A stretch of DNA of 64,000 nucleotides from contig NW_022145596.1 of the NCBI RefSeq assembly GCF_000002235.5, positions 31,284,140-31,348,139 of the forward strand, in the 5' to 3' direction. Positions 1 through 13,600 of this stretch are shown piece after piece. The stretch comes from Strongylocentrotus purpuratus. Lineage: Eukaryota; Echinodermata; Echinoidea; Camarodonta; Strongylocentrotidae. Each line of letters opens with the position of its first letter. Within the stretch, counting starts at the first letter, position 1. Under the pieces are notes generated by a model, which worked only from the letters and a program-made list of their open reading frames with translations, was not told where the DNA came from and made no database searches. The position numbers were made by a program, and so were the translations under genes.

Positions 1-349
1 TATTTCTTGTGATTGATTTTTTTTTCTCTTCGTTATTTTGTATTTGACTGTTCAAAATGGATATGCTTATAATCATTTGAATGGCCAGATGCCCCATTTT
101 TGCAATTTTCTTTTAGAGACTCATTCACCGTTAAATAAATGGCCACTCTCCTTCTTACGTGAATGGTATGATTCCAATTGCATATCAGCTTAAAGAGTAT
201 GAATGTATGTTTATGTTTATATGAAAGATAAGTTTATATCAAATATTTATTTGAAAATCTTAATTATAAATAGTGTCCACTTTTGTTGCTAAGTGTATAT
301 AAATATATATAATTATATTTGACGCCACTTGTTGAATTCGTTAACTTAC

Positions 350-460
350 TGACACACATAGGAGTAACACCAGACCACTGACCACCCGATAAGCATGACC
401 GTTCCGTGTCTCCTTTCAATCCGAATCCAACATCACACTCATAGACACACGTCGATCCAA
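350..460 (-). CDS. Sushi/EGF gene exon 13: second half of sushi 6
   Basis: 111 nt, phase 1 to 1. It completes the sushi begun in exon 12 ([14 protein letters not shown], then QWSGVTPMC). The donor is GTAAGT, so coding continues to the left of the window. Confidence 0.8.
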
Positions 461-3400
461 CTATTTGGAAGAAACAAAGCGTCTGTTCAGAGCCAGAAGG
501 CATTAAACTTGTGTTAAAGTATGAGCTAATGCTCTTCCGGCTCGAAACATACGAATAGAAAGATGATGGAGGAAGGATATTGAAGAAAAAAATATGAATA
601 GGGTGTGTTCAGATAAAGCGCAGCAAGAAGTCACTAAGAGAGCATTAGTACTGAGACTAATGGATGAAATACGAGGGGACAGAGCGACCGAGCGGGAGAT
701 CTTCCCTTTTGCCTTTTCTTTTCCCTTTCCACAATCCCTACCCCTCCCTTTTCTTGGTTTCACCCCCTCCATGCACCACTGACTTGGTTAATTAGTTTAC
801 TTGGCTCTGCATTTACTAAGCTAGGACAATCCTCTTAAACCCAGCGTGTCTAGATATATTTGAATAGATGGAATATGGTTACAACTATTATTAGTATTTG
901 GTGTCACCTGTGCCTGGGAGGCAAAAGTGAACTGAATCACTATGACCCTCGGGTCTCTCCTCCCGGTATAAATAATTGGGTGTGCAGGTGGACCACAACA
1001 CCGGGGTTTCCCCCTAATCTTAAACAAAAAGTGCAGTGGGTTCTTAACGCGCAAAAGTGGTGACTCTCCTCAACTTGTGGCCTCCATTTAACGTCCTATC
1101 CGAGGGACGGAGTGTGTTTCACTGTAACCCGGCCTGCATCTATGGAACAGGGGAGGGGCACGTTGACACATAACACATGCAGGCTTCATTCATCCGCCTA
1201 GGTTGGATAATTAGTGGCATAATAGTTGTAGTATGTTGCATACTACAGTGATATTCAACCATGATTCAATACTAGTGGATATAGCAATCATGTCAGACAC
1301 ATTGCCACTCCTGACGTTCTATTATATTTAGCTGAAATAATGTAAACGTGAGCTTTGATAACATGTAATGAGGTTAGTTAATTTCATCTTTATCGTTTTG
1401 CAAATGAAAATAATGCCGAAGAGACGATACATTTTATTTTGCACCATTTTTTACCAAATAATAAAATAACAAATTATTGATTTGGAAAGATACAATGTTT
1501 ATTCACCCTTTTCAAAAGGAAAGATCATACTTACCTCGCAAACGCTCTCCACCTAGTCCGATGCTACAAGATCTGTTGATCAGACCATTGTCTGGTGATG
1601 GCAGGGGCGGGCACACATCAGCTGCCATCAAAAGTGTGTATTTTTATATTTTTAAAAGCATATGAAATTGTTAATGAGTCAGATGCATACTATACTTTCT
1701 ATTGACGACATTTACTTGTAGATAGCACACGTGTATGTCTTACAAATATTTATTTTAATCATAGTCTGAACTAAATGGGAATAAATGATAATTTTCAGTT
1801 ATGTATTTAAGTCTTTTGCGAAAATATATATGAAACTCAAACTATTGATACAAAAATAAACTTGATATTAAAAAATACATTTCATTTTGTATCATCACTG
1901 TGCGATATCTAATATGTTACGTTAGACAAAATGTTAACTCTCTTTCTCTCTCCCTATCTCTCTTCCTCTCCCTCCTCTCTTCTTCCCTCTCCCCGACCAC
2001 CTCTCTCTCTCTCTCTCTCCTCATTTGTTTTCTCTCCCTCTTTCTCCGCGGTTCAACCCCCAGAATCTGTTGCTACTCCTAAAAATCGCCCATAGTCATC
2101 ATAGTCGGGTTTTCGAATGTCTTACCTATACATGTTCTAACGTCAGCATTGAGTGTGAATCCAGAGTTACATTCGCAGTAAAACCCGCCGTCAGTATTGA
2201 TGCAAACTTGCTCGCATCTGGAGCTATCAAAGGAACATTCATCCACATCTATCAAAGAAAAGAAATATTTTCACGATCGACAGATGAATTACAAATTTTA
2301 AGTCAGTGTAATTTATATTTGAAGCAACAAAAAAAAAAAACTTTTAAGTTCCAGGGTATCCTCTGCTTGTATTCTCAACCCTTAATTAAACTATACTATT
2401 GTCAAGGTCCGAGATCATGTCGTATATATTGTCTTTTCGGTTGCACTGTTATGCTTTCGTTATATATCATATGAGAGCAAAACTTCGCTCAACCCGATGA
2501 TGCGTGCGAACTGTGTCGTTAAAAAAAGTACTTTGAATCATGTTTTGCACGTTCATTCTTGAACAAAAACGAATTGTATAAACATCTCTTACATGGTCGT
2601 CTACAGCAATGATGAGGTATTCAATTGAAAGCAGTCAGTTTTTGGTTTGTTGTTTTCAAAAGGACACATTGTGGTTGATGATAATAACAATATTCACTTC
2701 TCGCATAATAGGTTCGTCGCTCCTAATGTAGCACATCGCTCGAACATTATCAGCAGGATTGAGAATAGTATTAAAACGTAGATTAATGTCTTTTCAAACG
2801 ACTCTACTTTGTACTGGGCAGAGGTTTGAACTCTCTACCCTACCATTGAAGTCGTTGAAATTGAAGTCATTGAATATATAAAATCAATCAAGGAAATTTA
2901 TTATGAGCAGTAGTAGTGCATGGACTTTATTGGATTACTTGTTTAGCACAAGGCTAACCTTCCACAAGATTATCATACCATATTTGGTATTTGAATTTTC
3001 TACCTTTCAAATTAAAGTCCAGTCAAGGAATATTAAAATCAATACATTTAATGAACTTTAAAAGTTGATTATACCTGTGCATCGATACCGATCGTAAGGG
3101 TCGACTGCATAACCTTCCATACATGTGCATGAATAACTTCCGGGTGAGTTCCTACATTCATGTTGACAGCCTCCATTGCTCATCAGGGCACACTCATCTA
3201 TCTCTGTAAACCAATATCAATGACATAAGAAAGATAAATTTCAAATAATTTATAGCTCATGTGTGGTATGTCTGATATTACTTTGTTTAGACCAAAATTA
3301 AAAACCAATCTGATGGAAAAGTCATATTTATCTAGTTCTTAAATTGTTACCTCACCTTGGTATCTTATGTGTGATAATTTCACCACTGTTCTCTTGTCGT

Positions 3401-3472
3401 TTTCTGTTTATTTTTTTTTTTTGTAAAGCGCTTTGATATAAATCTCTTACAAAAAGCGCTATATAAGCAGAA

Positions 3473-3528
<56 letters not shown>

Positions 3529-4644
3529 TATTATTATTATTATTATTATCTTAGACTTTGTCTGACTTTATTTCAATGTCAATGTACTCATCAGCAAGGT
3601 CAGAATGTTGGCTGTAATATCTTAAACGTAAAAATCATCTTTTCAAATCTACAAATGAAATAAATAAGTAAAAGTATCAACTGCCGTACTGATTTAAATA
3701 GGAAATGTATGCCAAAGTAAATCACTGAAGTTGATCATTTTATCGACCATAGCTCTTTGCAAATCGGCTATCGAGTGAAAGAACAAAAGTCATGTTAACA
3801 AAAGGAGTAGTGCGTTTTGGTTTTTTGTGACTCGCAAAGGAAACATTCTTGCATTTAATTCAACAACTGTGTTAATATTTTAATCAGAACTCACTAAAAA
3901 CATTCTTGTAATTAGTTTATTTATTTATTTGTTTAAATACCCTGTAGAGGTGTCGTGGTCGAGTGGATACGTCGACGGACTGTCGATCTTATGGTCCGCG
4001 GTTCGAGTCCCGCCGCGGCACTAATGTCCTTTGGCAAGACATTGATCTACATTTGCCACACTCAACCCAGGTGATGTAAATGGGTACCTGGCAGGAATTA
4101 ATTCCTTGAAATGCTAGTGCGCCGCAGTGGCTGCCTTGCTAAAGCCAGGGTAATAATCGGGGCAGCGCCAGGAGCGTCACAACGTGACGGACATGTGCGC
4201 TATATAAGAAGCCACTATTATTATTATTATTATTATTTGAAATTCAGGAAACTAGAAATGAAAATCGACAGTACATCATAATTGTCTGTCAAAGTTCAAA
4301 CATTTCAATTTGTGTGGAATTATGAGTTGAGTTGGAGGTGAGTGCATGCTACCTCGAATAATCTTCCCATATATACGGCCCTTTATCTAGCAACATTCAA
4401 TTTATCCCTAATTGTATGTAGCATTTATTAGCTTACCTATACATGAATGTTGATCCGTAGTATCTAACGCATAACCAGGCCTGCATTTACAGAAGTATGA
4501 TCCGTCCGTATTCTGACATAAATGCTGGCATCCTCCGTTACGTGTGGTACATTCATTGATATCTAATAAGGTGGAAGGATATTATGCTGAAATACTTTGG
4601 GTAAATGTATGGGGTATATATTCCATATAACACATAGAACACAA

Positions 4645-4685
<41 letters not shown>

Positions 4686-7600
4686 TTTGGAAAGTGTTTA
4701 TCAAGTATGAAGCATAAATAATTGGAATGCTTTACTAGAGGACGCATTTTCTGCCACTAGTGTTAACATGTTCAAATCTGTTTTTGAGAGGCACTTGAAA
4801 ACTCATCCACTGAAGTTTTCACCCTATCTGAAACTACCCGACGTGACGGGGGGGGGGGGGGAAATAAGCTAAGCTTTACGTCTCTAAATCCAAGTAAATC
4901 CAAGTAAATTTGGTATATGCAGGTGAAGTCGGATAATAATTACGAGTATATGATGTTTCACACAGTTATTATACACGTGTTAAGTAAAATGGCGTTTTAG
5001 ATCCAGTTACAAAATTAGGTGGTTTCCGGAGTAGGATTTTACAAATTGTGCATCCACAAAGATATATCTCTTTTCATAAAGAAAATAGAGTAACATGTAT
5101 CCATAAACTACAATATTTAAGCTGATTAATTGTTAGTAGTTATAGTATTCACTTGGGTAATTTTTAGTAGTTATATTATTCACTTAGATAACTTATGGAC
5201 ATTTTATTCATTAAAATGACTCTCATTTAGGCAGCAATGATGATTTCATGTATGAAATACTCTACGACGATTAAAAAACAAATCAAAACCATAGTTTCAT
5301 GCATATGGGGTGCGTAGGAGATTAATCAAAGTGTATGATATATTTATCTTACCATCACAGGAACTTGTTCCTGGGTTTTTCTCAAAGCCTTCATCACAGA
5401 TGCATGCTACACTAGATGTCTGACCAGAGCTACGAGTCCTGGAGTTCTCGGGGCATGCCACGCACCGCTTACCATTAGAGCTCACGTAGGTATTGATAAC
5501 ACATTCTGTGAAATTAGAGTCACTACTTTAATTAATGGTAGAAATGTGCATGGATGGAAATGGAAGAACGTTTACTACTTTCTGTAATCTAAAAAAAAAT
5601 CATATGCTTGGTCAGAATAATACGATCGAAATATGCTTTTTTACATTGTCCCATATTTTGTTCTAAATGAGTGCATACTATTTTAGCTTAATTATTAACT
5701 TATCTTAATCTCACTGGGGATTAGCAAACCTTCGTCGATAGGCATTCGGCCTTTGCTAGTCCCTCCACATATACTAAATTAGCATGTTATAAAGTATTTT
5801 ACTGTTTTTATGAGTTTTGTGGAAATAAATGAATTGAAGTGAATTGAATTGAATTGATGTATGTGATAATATTTCCTTAAAGACTTGGCAAATATGATAT
5901 AAACAAGAGAAGGAAATGGAAATAAAATTGGTTTTAACATTTCGACTGTGACTTGGTACTCTAACGTCTTTTCACCTAGTAACATATTGTGTGGATGTAT
6001 AATCCAATTAGTCTTTGTACCATATTACTTTGTTTCCAAGGTAACATGATATCGAGGCTGCATTGAGATTTGATGACAGATAATATACTACCGTTTGATC
6101 AGGAACATAAATCCTTGGGTCTCGGTTGTATCCAACCATCACTAATAATCATTACGGGATTAACTATGTATTTAATGTAGTGACCATGGTGCTCATCCGC
6201 CTCCCCTTCTCCGCTCTATAGGGGGAAAGGAACTGAGATTCAGCCACGATGTGTTTTTATTTGACTATGCCACTGTACCGTTTAATAAGCCGGTCATTTG
6301 GATGACCATCGGGTTTTGATGATAATAAGCCTGCTGGGAAACTGACAATTTGAGAATGATAGCCCGTCCCTACCACCCCTCCCTGGAATCCTGATTATGG
6401 AATGAGGATCCTGTTTTTATCCCAAGCCTACCTCGACATCTTCCCCCGTCATTCAAGGCCCAGCCTGCAGGGCAAAGACACTGGAAACTACCGTATGTGT
6501 TCCGACACTCGAACTCACACCGTCCTCTCATTGTCTTACACTCATCGATGTCTGAGAAATGAATGGAAAGATGGACGAAAAGATGGATGGAAAGGAGGGT
6601 GAACAATGGATAAATGAATGAATGCAAAGAGCGATGGATGAATGAATAGATTTCAAGAATTCATTCAGTTATAAAACACACAAATTATGCTTCATGGTTC
6701 TCTGCAAAATCTCTGCTCTTCGGGAATTTGAAACCACCCACACCTTAATCTTCGCTAATGTTAATGTGTGCCGACGCCAACTATCCAAAAGTACGACGGC
6801 ATTGTCGTTTACCTGCAAGTCTGCATCCATGGGATCTACTAACAATATATGTACTCAGAAATCAACAAACCTGCCCATAATATCGGCACTGATTTAACCT
6901 ACCACACTTAAACACATACACCTTCCCAGAACATCATACATCGTAACCCCACCCCACGTTTGTGGTTAATGTGACCATTTGTGTAATGTAGTTAAAGTTA
7001 ATGCATAAGTCTTTGTTAAATGCCCCGTTAACGCGTTAAAAATTACTACATTCACCTTTTTCGAATGATTGTATTTCAATAGTTAGAATGCAAATTGTTG
7101 TTATGTATGACAACCCATACTATTTATTCTACCTAGCAACAACTAATTTGTGCAAATCGTATTCTGACTATCGAAGTAAAGTGATATCTTTACAGGTAAT
7201 TGAAATAATTTGTAACGAGGCACTTAAAAAAGACATGAGGATTAAACTTATTCAGCACGGCTGAAAATTTTCATTTGTATGTATGCGAATTTTGAAAAGA
7301 AGAAATTACAGGTAAATGCAAATATTATATTCGAGGCTTAATACCTAGAATGTTAAAAATTTTAACGTCTTACAAAATATCACACCCCAAAATATAACTA
7401 ATTCCGAAGATCACAGAAAATCTTGAGCTTGTTGTATTGGTAAATATTCAATGTATCTGTTCAGATCCGGGGTTCAGATACAGCAGAATAAAATAGAATC
7501 TTTTCTCGCCCAAAATTCCTTGTGAAACAATGGACAAGTAACTGGATCAATATTTTACTTTTATCACATTCCAAATTTTCCAATCTAATCTCCCTGTGTA

Positions 7601-10600
7601 TAAATCATACCTGTGCATGTCCGTAAGTCTCGAGAAAGCACAAAACCTCTTGCGCACTGACACGACGCTGACCCGTTGACGGACACGCATGATCCGTACG
7701 CACAACGAATGCGAGAACACGGATCAGTCGGCTGATCTAAAGTCGTAAAGATCAAATATAGATTAAGCATCCTCATTATAAAATACATATATACTACGTA
7801 GCTTTTAGTTGTAAACACTACTCTAATTCAATATATATATATACATACATAAATACATACATACATACATACTACTACTACTACTACTACTACTAGTAGT
7901 AGTAGTAGTAGTACTGCTACAGCTCATACAAATATTAACTAACACTTGTGTTATGACACTCGTCATCCTGCCTCTCATTACACAAGTATAAGACTCGTCA
8001 CCCTCCCAAAAAACAGATATTAGAATCGCCACCCTCTTAATACAAAAGTAATAAACTCGTCACCCTCCTTCTCATAGCACAAGTACTAGACTCATCATCA
8101 TCCATCTCATAATACAACTAGTAGACTCGTCATCCTCTCAAATAACATATATTAGACTCGTCACCCTCTCAAAACAAAAGTAATAAACTTGTCACCCTCC
8201 CTCTCATAGCACAAGTATTAGACTCGTCAGCCACCCTCTCATAGCACAAGTACTAGACTCATCATCATCCATCTCATAATACAACTAGTAGACTCGTCAT
8301 CCTCTCAAATAACAGATATTAGACTCGTCACCCTCTCAAAACAAAAGTAATAAACTCGTCACCCTCCCTCTCATAGCACAAGTACTAGACTCATCATCAT
8401 CCATCTCATAATACAACTAGTAGACTCGTCATCCTCTCAAATAACAGATATTAGACTCGTCACCCTCTCAAAACAAAAGTAATAAACTTGTCACCCTCCC
8501 TCTCATAGCACAAGTATTAGACTCGTCAGCCACCCTCTCATAATACAAGAATTAGACTCGTCACCCTCAGTCTCATAACAAAAGTATTAGACTCGTCACT
8601 CTCTCAAAGCAAAACTGTTATACTCGTCACCCTCCGTTGCATAACACAAGTATTAGACTCGTCACCCTCCGTCTCATAACACAAGTATTAGACTCGTCAC
8701 CCTCTCAAAGCAAAACTGTTATACTCGTCACCCTCCGTTGCATAACACAAGTATTAGACTCGTCACCCTCCGTCTCATAACACAAGTATTAGACTCGTCA
8801 CCCTCTCAAAGCTAAAGTATTATACTCGTCACCCTCCGTCTCATAACACAAGTACTAGACTCGTCATCCTCCGTCTCATAACACAAGTACTAGACTCGTC
8901 ATCCTCCCTCTCATAACAAAATTATTATACTCGTCACCCTCCGCCTCATAACAAAAGTATTAGACTCGTCACATTGCCTCTCACAATTCAAGTATTAAAA
9001 CCATCAACCTCTCTCTCATTACACAAGTTTTTAGACTCACCACCCTCACTCTCAATGCACAAATATTAGACTCGTCACCCATAATACAAGTATTAGAATC
9101 GTCACACTGTCTCTCATAACACAAGTATTAGACCCGTCAACCCCACTCTCATTACACAAGTATTTAGACTCGCCACCCTCACTCTCAATACACGAGTATT
9201 ACAAAGTTAATAACGAAATAACTCACATGAGCATGAATGCCCATCGACGTTGAGTCTGTATCCTCTCTGGCACCTACATTCGTATCCACCTTCCAGATTA
9301 CTGCAGGATTCAGAGCATGGTCCACGTCCACTGTTTGGAGCGCACTCATTCACATCTAGGAAGTAATAATAATGATAATAATAGTTATCATGATAATAAT
9401 AATAATAAAATATAGTATAAATGATATGTCTTGTTTACCCAAGATAGCCTCATCAATATTAATACTGTTCTCGACGAGGGGTCTGTACTCATATTATTAT
9501 ACACTGGCTTTACCCGAGCTAAAGTGATACGGCGATAAAGCACTAGAGGAATTATTTTCTACCGGGTACCAATTTACTACACCTGGGTGGAGGTTGGAAA
9601 ATGTAGATTAATATCTAGCCAAAGGACATCAGCGCCGCGGCGGGACTCAGATCGCTAACCGTGTGATTCACAGTAAGACGTATCCACCAGACCACTACAC
9701 TTCTACGATATAGCCATTGATACTTTGTGAACAGTGATGACGAATTTTGAATGAAGATTTTCTTAATATGAATATCGATAATGTAGACATCATGCTTAAA
9801 TATAGAAAAGTCAAATTAAAACATTTAACAAATCAAACTTGACCATCAAAATATCACATTTAAATAGCTTGCAGACAGTAAAATGAAAAGATAGTTATTA
9901 CAATGTCAACGTCAATTTCAATTTCAGTCTTTATGCGTTCTCCAGTTTAAAAAAAGAATTCAAAGACTTAAATGTATACACGGCCCAGTGTCTCGTCTAC
10001 ACTCACCATTACAGCTCCTCCCATTGATGTGAAGTCTATATCCTGGTCTACATGTACAAGTTGCACGCCCGTTGATACTAAGGCAGTTGTGTGAACAACC
10101 CCCATTATTAATGCCACAGAAAGCTGGACGAAGAGGATTATTCCAAGCAATAAGATAAATCATTAAGTTACTCAACCTTTTTAAAAGTCATATTTTGTTT
10201 ATGATGTCAAAGCAAAGTCTGTTACTAAAACACCATTGTAAATCTAATCATATACTGCGTTTGTTTTTACTTTAATTAAATGACGTACAATTACGTTCAG
10301 CTCAGTATACACGTACTTATAATTGTTATATTAATGTTAGGGGAAACGCATTTGTTTGGCAGAAAGTCACTTGCTTGCTATGTGTTTTGTCTGTTCCACA
10401 CATTGCAATATAGCCTTTCCCTCTACCTCAATCTCTTGTTACTCTGACTGTGCTTTCTCACGTAGCAAACTCATCAAGTTCATATACTAAAGCACATACA
10501 CACCCACATCCCCCTATCACAGACTCGGCACAGACTCCCTCTCTCTCTACCCCTATCTTTCTCAATCTGAACTTCTTTCTCTCTATTTTGCAGTGAAAGA

Positions 10601-13600
10601 TTTGCCTTATTTCTCTTCTCGTTACGTCCCCTACAAATCGAAATATGTTTGTACACGATACTGTTATAAAGAGTGCGATATATGTCTTAAATCTCCACGG
10701 ACCTATTCAAAGCCAAATATTGGAAAAGATCATTGGGATGTTATACCTACCAACACATTGAGGCTCTTCACCGATCCAGACACCAGCAGAACAAAACAGT
10801 CTATCATTCCTAAGCACCCGATAGCCAGGATCACACAGATATTCCACAGCCCAGTACGTGTTACCCCGGTCATCCAACTCTGTAGAGTAGCTGGGTTGTC
10901 CGTGCCTGATGGTTCGTGACTGACCACAGCTCGTGCCGTCCTGGACGGTAAACTCTTGCAAGGGTCCATCCTCGGGACCAGAGTAAGGTGGTGAGGGGTC
11001 AGGCGGGAGTTCTTGGACGCAGGAGGGAATGGTTCCGTTCCATCGCCGACCGTCACAGAACAAGACGGGGGAGCCGAGGAGGTGAAAGTTGAGGAAGCAT
11101 TGGAATTCCGCCACAGAAAGGCCGAACTTCTCGATGATGAGTCCATTGGTTGGCTCAGTGAGGCGGGAGCATCCTGGTCCTAGATTTAAATAGTCGAGAT
11201 AGGTCTTTAAAGGCACACTGTCCTACTTGTAGCTACTTGCTCCCTCTATTTAGAAAACTTCCCCAATCGGTGCCTGTTGGTCCCCCATGATCCTCTTTTT
11301 CTTATGTTAAATGAGAGCTGAGTTAATGAGATAGCCAGCTGTCACAGTAACCTTGCTGGCTCGCTGTGTGGTCTAATCCCTTTTGGCTGAAGTAGTAAAG
11401 CCTGCCTTTAAAGTCATCAGAATCGTCGTTTCGACCGCGCCTTCATCAACATCATAATCTCTATCATCATCATCAACAACAACAACATCCATCATCAACA
11501 TCCATCATCATCATTATCATCACTGCCCCCACTACTTTTAAATCATCAATCTCTTTCAGGATCACCATCAGCATCTACATCGTCGTTTATAATAATTATG
11601 TGAAGACTATTACCATCACCATCATTATCATCAATTCATTATATCGACGATGTAGAAAGTGAAGTAGATGTAAGCGGGAAATAAGTAAAAAAAGGAATAT
11701 AAAAAAACTTAACGTACTTGCACAGACCACAGGTTGCCTGTCCCACTCGCCATTAGAAAGACATCTCAATATTCCTGAACCAAGCGTGGGTACTGTACGG
11801 TTGACACATGTGTAGGTCACGTATTCGAAACCCTTCACAGCAACGGCGCCATGGGCCTTGGGTGGTAACGGGCAGTTGGAGATCGGTAGGAAGTCTAGAT
11901 CTGGAGAGGACGGGTTACCCTTGCAGGTTGGGACGGTGTCGTTCCAGCGTTCGCCATTACAGAAGATGGTCTTAGAACCCCGGATCCATTTCCCCTGTGG
12001 GCATTTATAGACCACGACGGCTCCGTTCATGCGGATCGAAGTTCGCCCTTTAGAGAACTTGGGTAGAGGATTACAACCACGAGCTGAAGATCAACATCAT
12101 AGAGAAACATATAATTGAAACATGTGTATTTATAGCATTTAAAATCTTGAACACGGTACTCAATGTAAACACAATTGCAAAATTTTTGGGGAAACACTAG
12201 GCATATAAATCATGTTCTGATTAAGAAATAATCGATGTAAGGATTGCACATTTATTTAAATGCCATTTCTGCTTTTGTTTTTGTAATGGATTGTCTAGTT
12301 TAATTCTATATGTTGATGTTTTGTTTCATTTTTTTCATTTTTTAAATTTCTATCTTGGTTTTAGTAGATTGAGGAAACATTTTATGTAAATCTTATTGTC
12401 TTTGGGAATAACATTGATTGTTTTTCTCACCACATTATAATGTTTCATTTTAATGTTTATTATTGTATATATGCATATAAATTGTACGGCGGAACGACTT
12501 CCAAAGTGGGGGGCACCAACAAAAAAGGGCACTTTCTGAAAAAGGCACCCGCTAAAAAGGGAAATCTCAAGGAGAAAATATACAATTGTTTAGACATTGG
12601 TATATACCCCTACATTGTGATTTCATTATGAGTGATGATTTCCATATTTTTTTGTATACATCATAGAATATATTGCTTAAGCATTATATTTTGCAGTTGG
12701 ATGTGATGGTCTGAAAATTCATTTGCGAGCGAGTGAAGCGAGCGCGGAAAAAAAAATCCGATTTGTGTAAAAAAATTACATCTTATAAAGATGAAAAGAC
12801 CCAATCCTAATGGCTACTTTTGTTTTTCTGTTAAGGATATTACTACCAAGGATGTAGAAGAAGCTCTTATGTAGAGCGTTGTTTAAAAAAATGCAAATTT
12901 GGAAGGAGTATGCCCTACTGAGAGAAACTTCATGAAGAGAATCAAAGTGAGAGGTTAGAAATTGTAAGTCATTTATTATGAGAAAATAAGTGAGATTGGT
13001 AGCTAGTATAAGAGACTTGGTGAATGAATAGATATTGAGCCAGGCAGCGAAAGAAAGTAAAATTGTCTGATTCGATTTACTGAGGAAAGAGAAGAAGAGC
13101 TACGTCTCTTCACCTTGTGATTTCCGCCATCTCTTCCGCTTTGCTGCACCTATATACTTCCTTTAGGTTATATAGCTGAGCAATAAATCATAATCTTCGT
13201 TCACTATTCATATTATCTTTATCAGTTAGATATAATTATGAACAACAGAAGTAAAGGGAAAAAACACTTTATTCTTACTCCACTGTTTCCCAGTATTTAC
13301 TATATTTAAAAAATGTATTTCACATATGGTTACCGTATATTAACTTTTTTCATGATCTATATAACTATAATCATTATGATTTTACACAATTCTCTAAACA
13401 AAATAAAAACCATGTGCATTTGGACCTCGTTAAGTACACGCACAGATTCATTAAATATAAAACCCGGGTGCAAATCAAATATTCTTGATTTATGACATGA
13501 AGCACGTCGTGCAAGAAAATATGGCCAAAATAAGGGGTGTCCCTGAAAAGGGAAACCAAATGTTCAGGTAAATTAATCAATAATTCCAGATTATGTTGGT

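Noticed and set aside
3950-4021. Possible functional tRNA gene
   Set aside because: It has A and B boxes and a paired acceptor, but runs into a SINE body and an ATT tail shared with other copies, and the anticodon arm is irregular.
7925-9195. CRISPR-like array
   Set aside because: Units are degenerate and contiguous, with no constant-repeat and unique-spacer pattern; it is a eukaryotic minisatellite.
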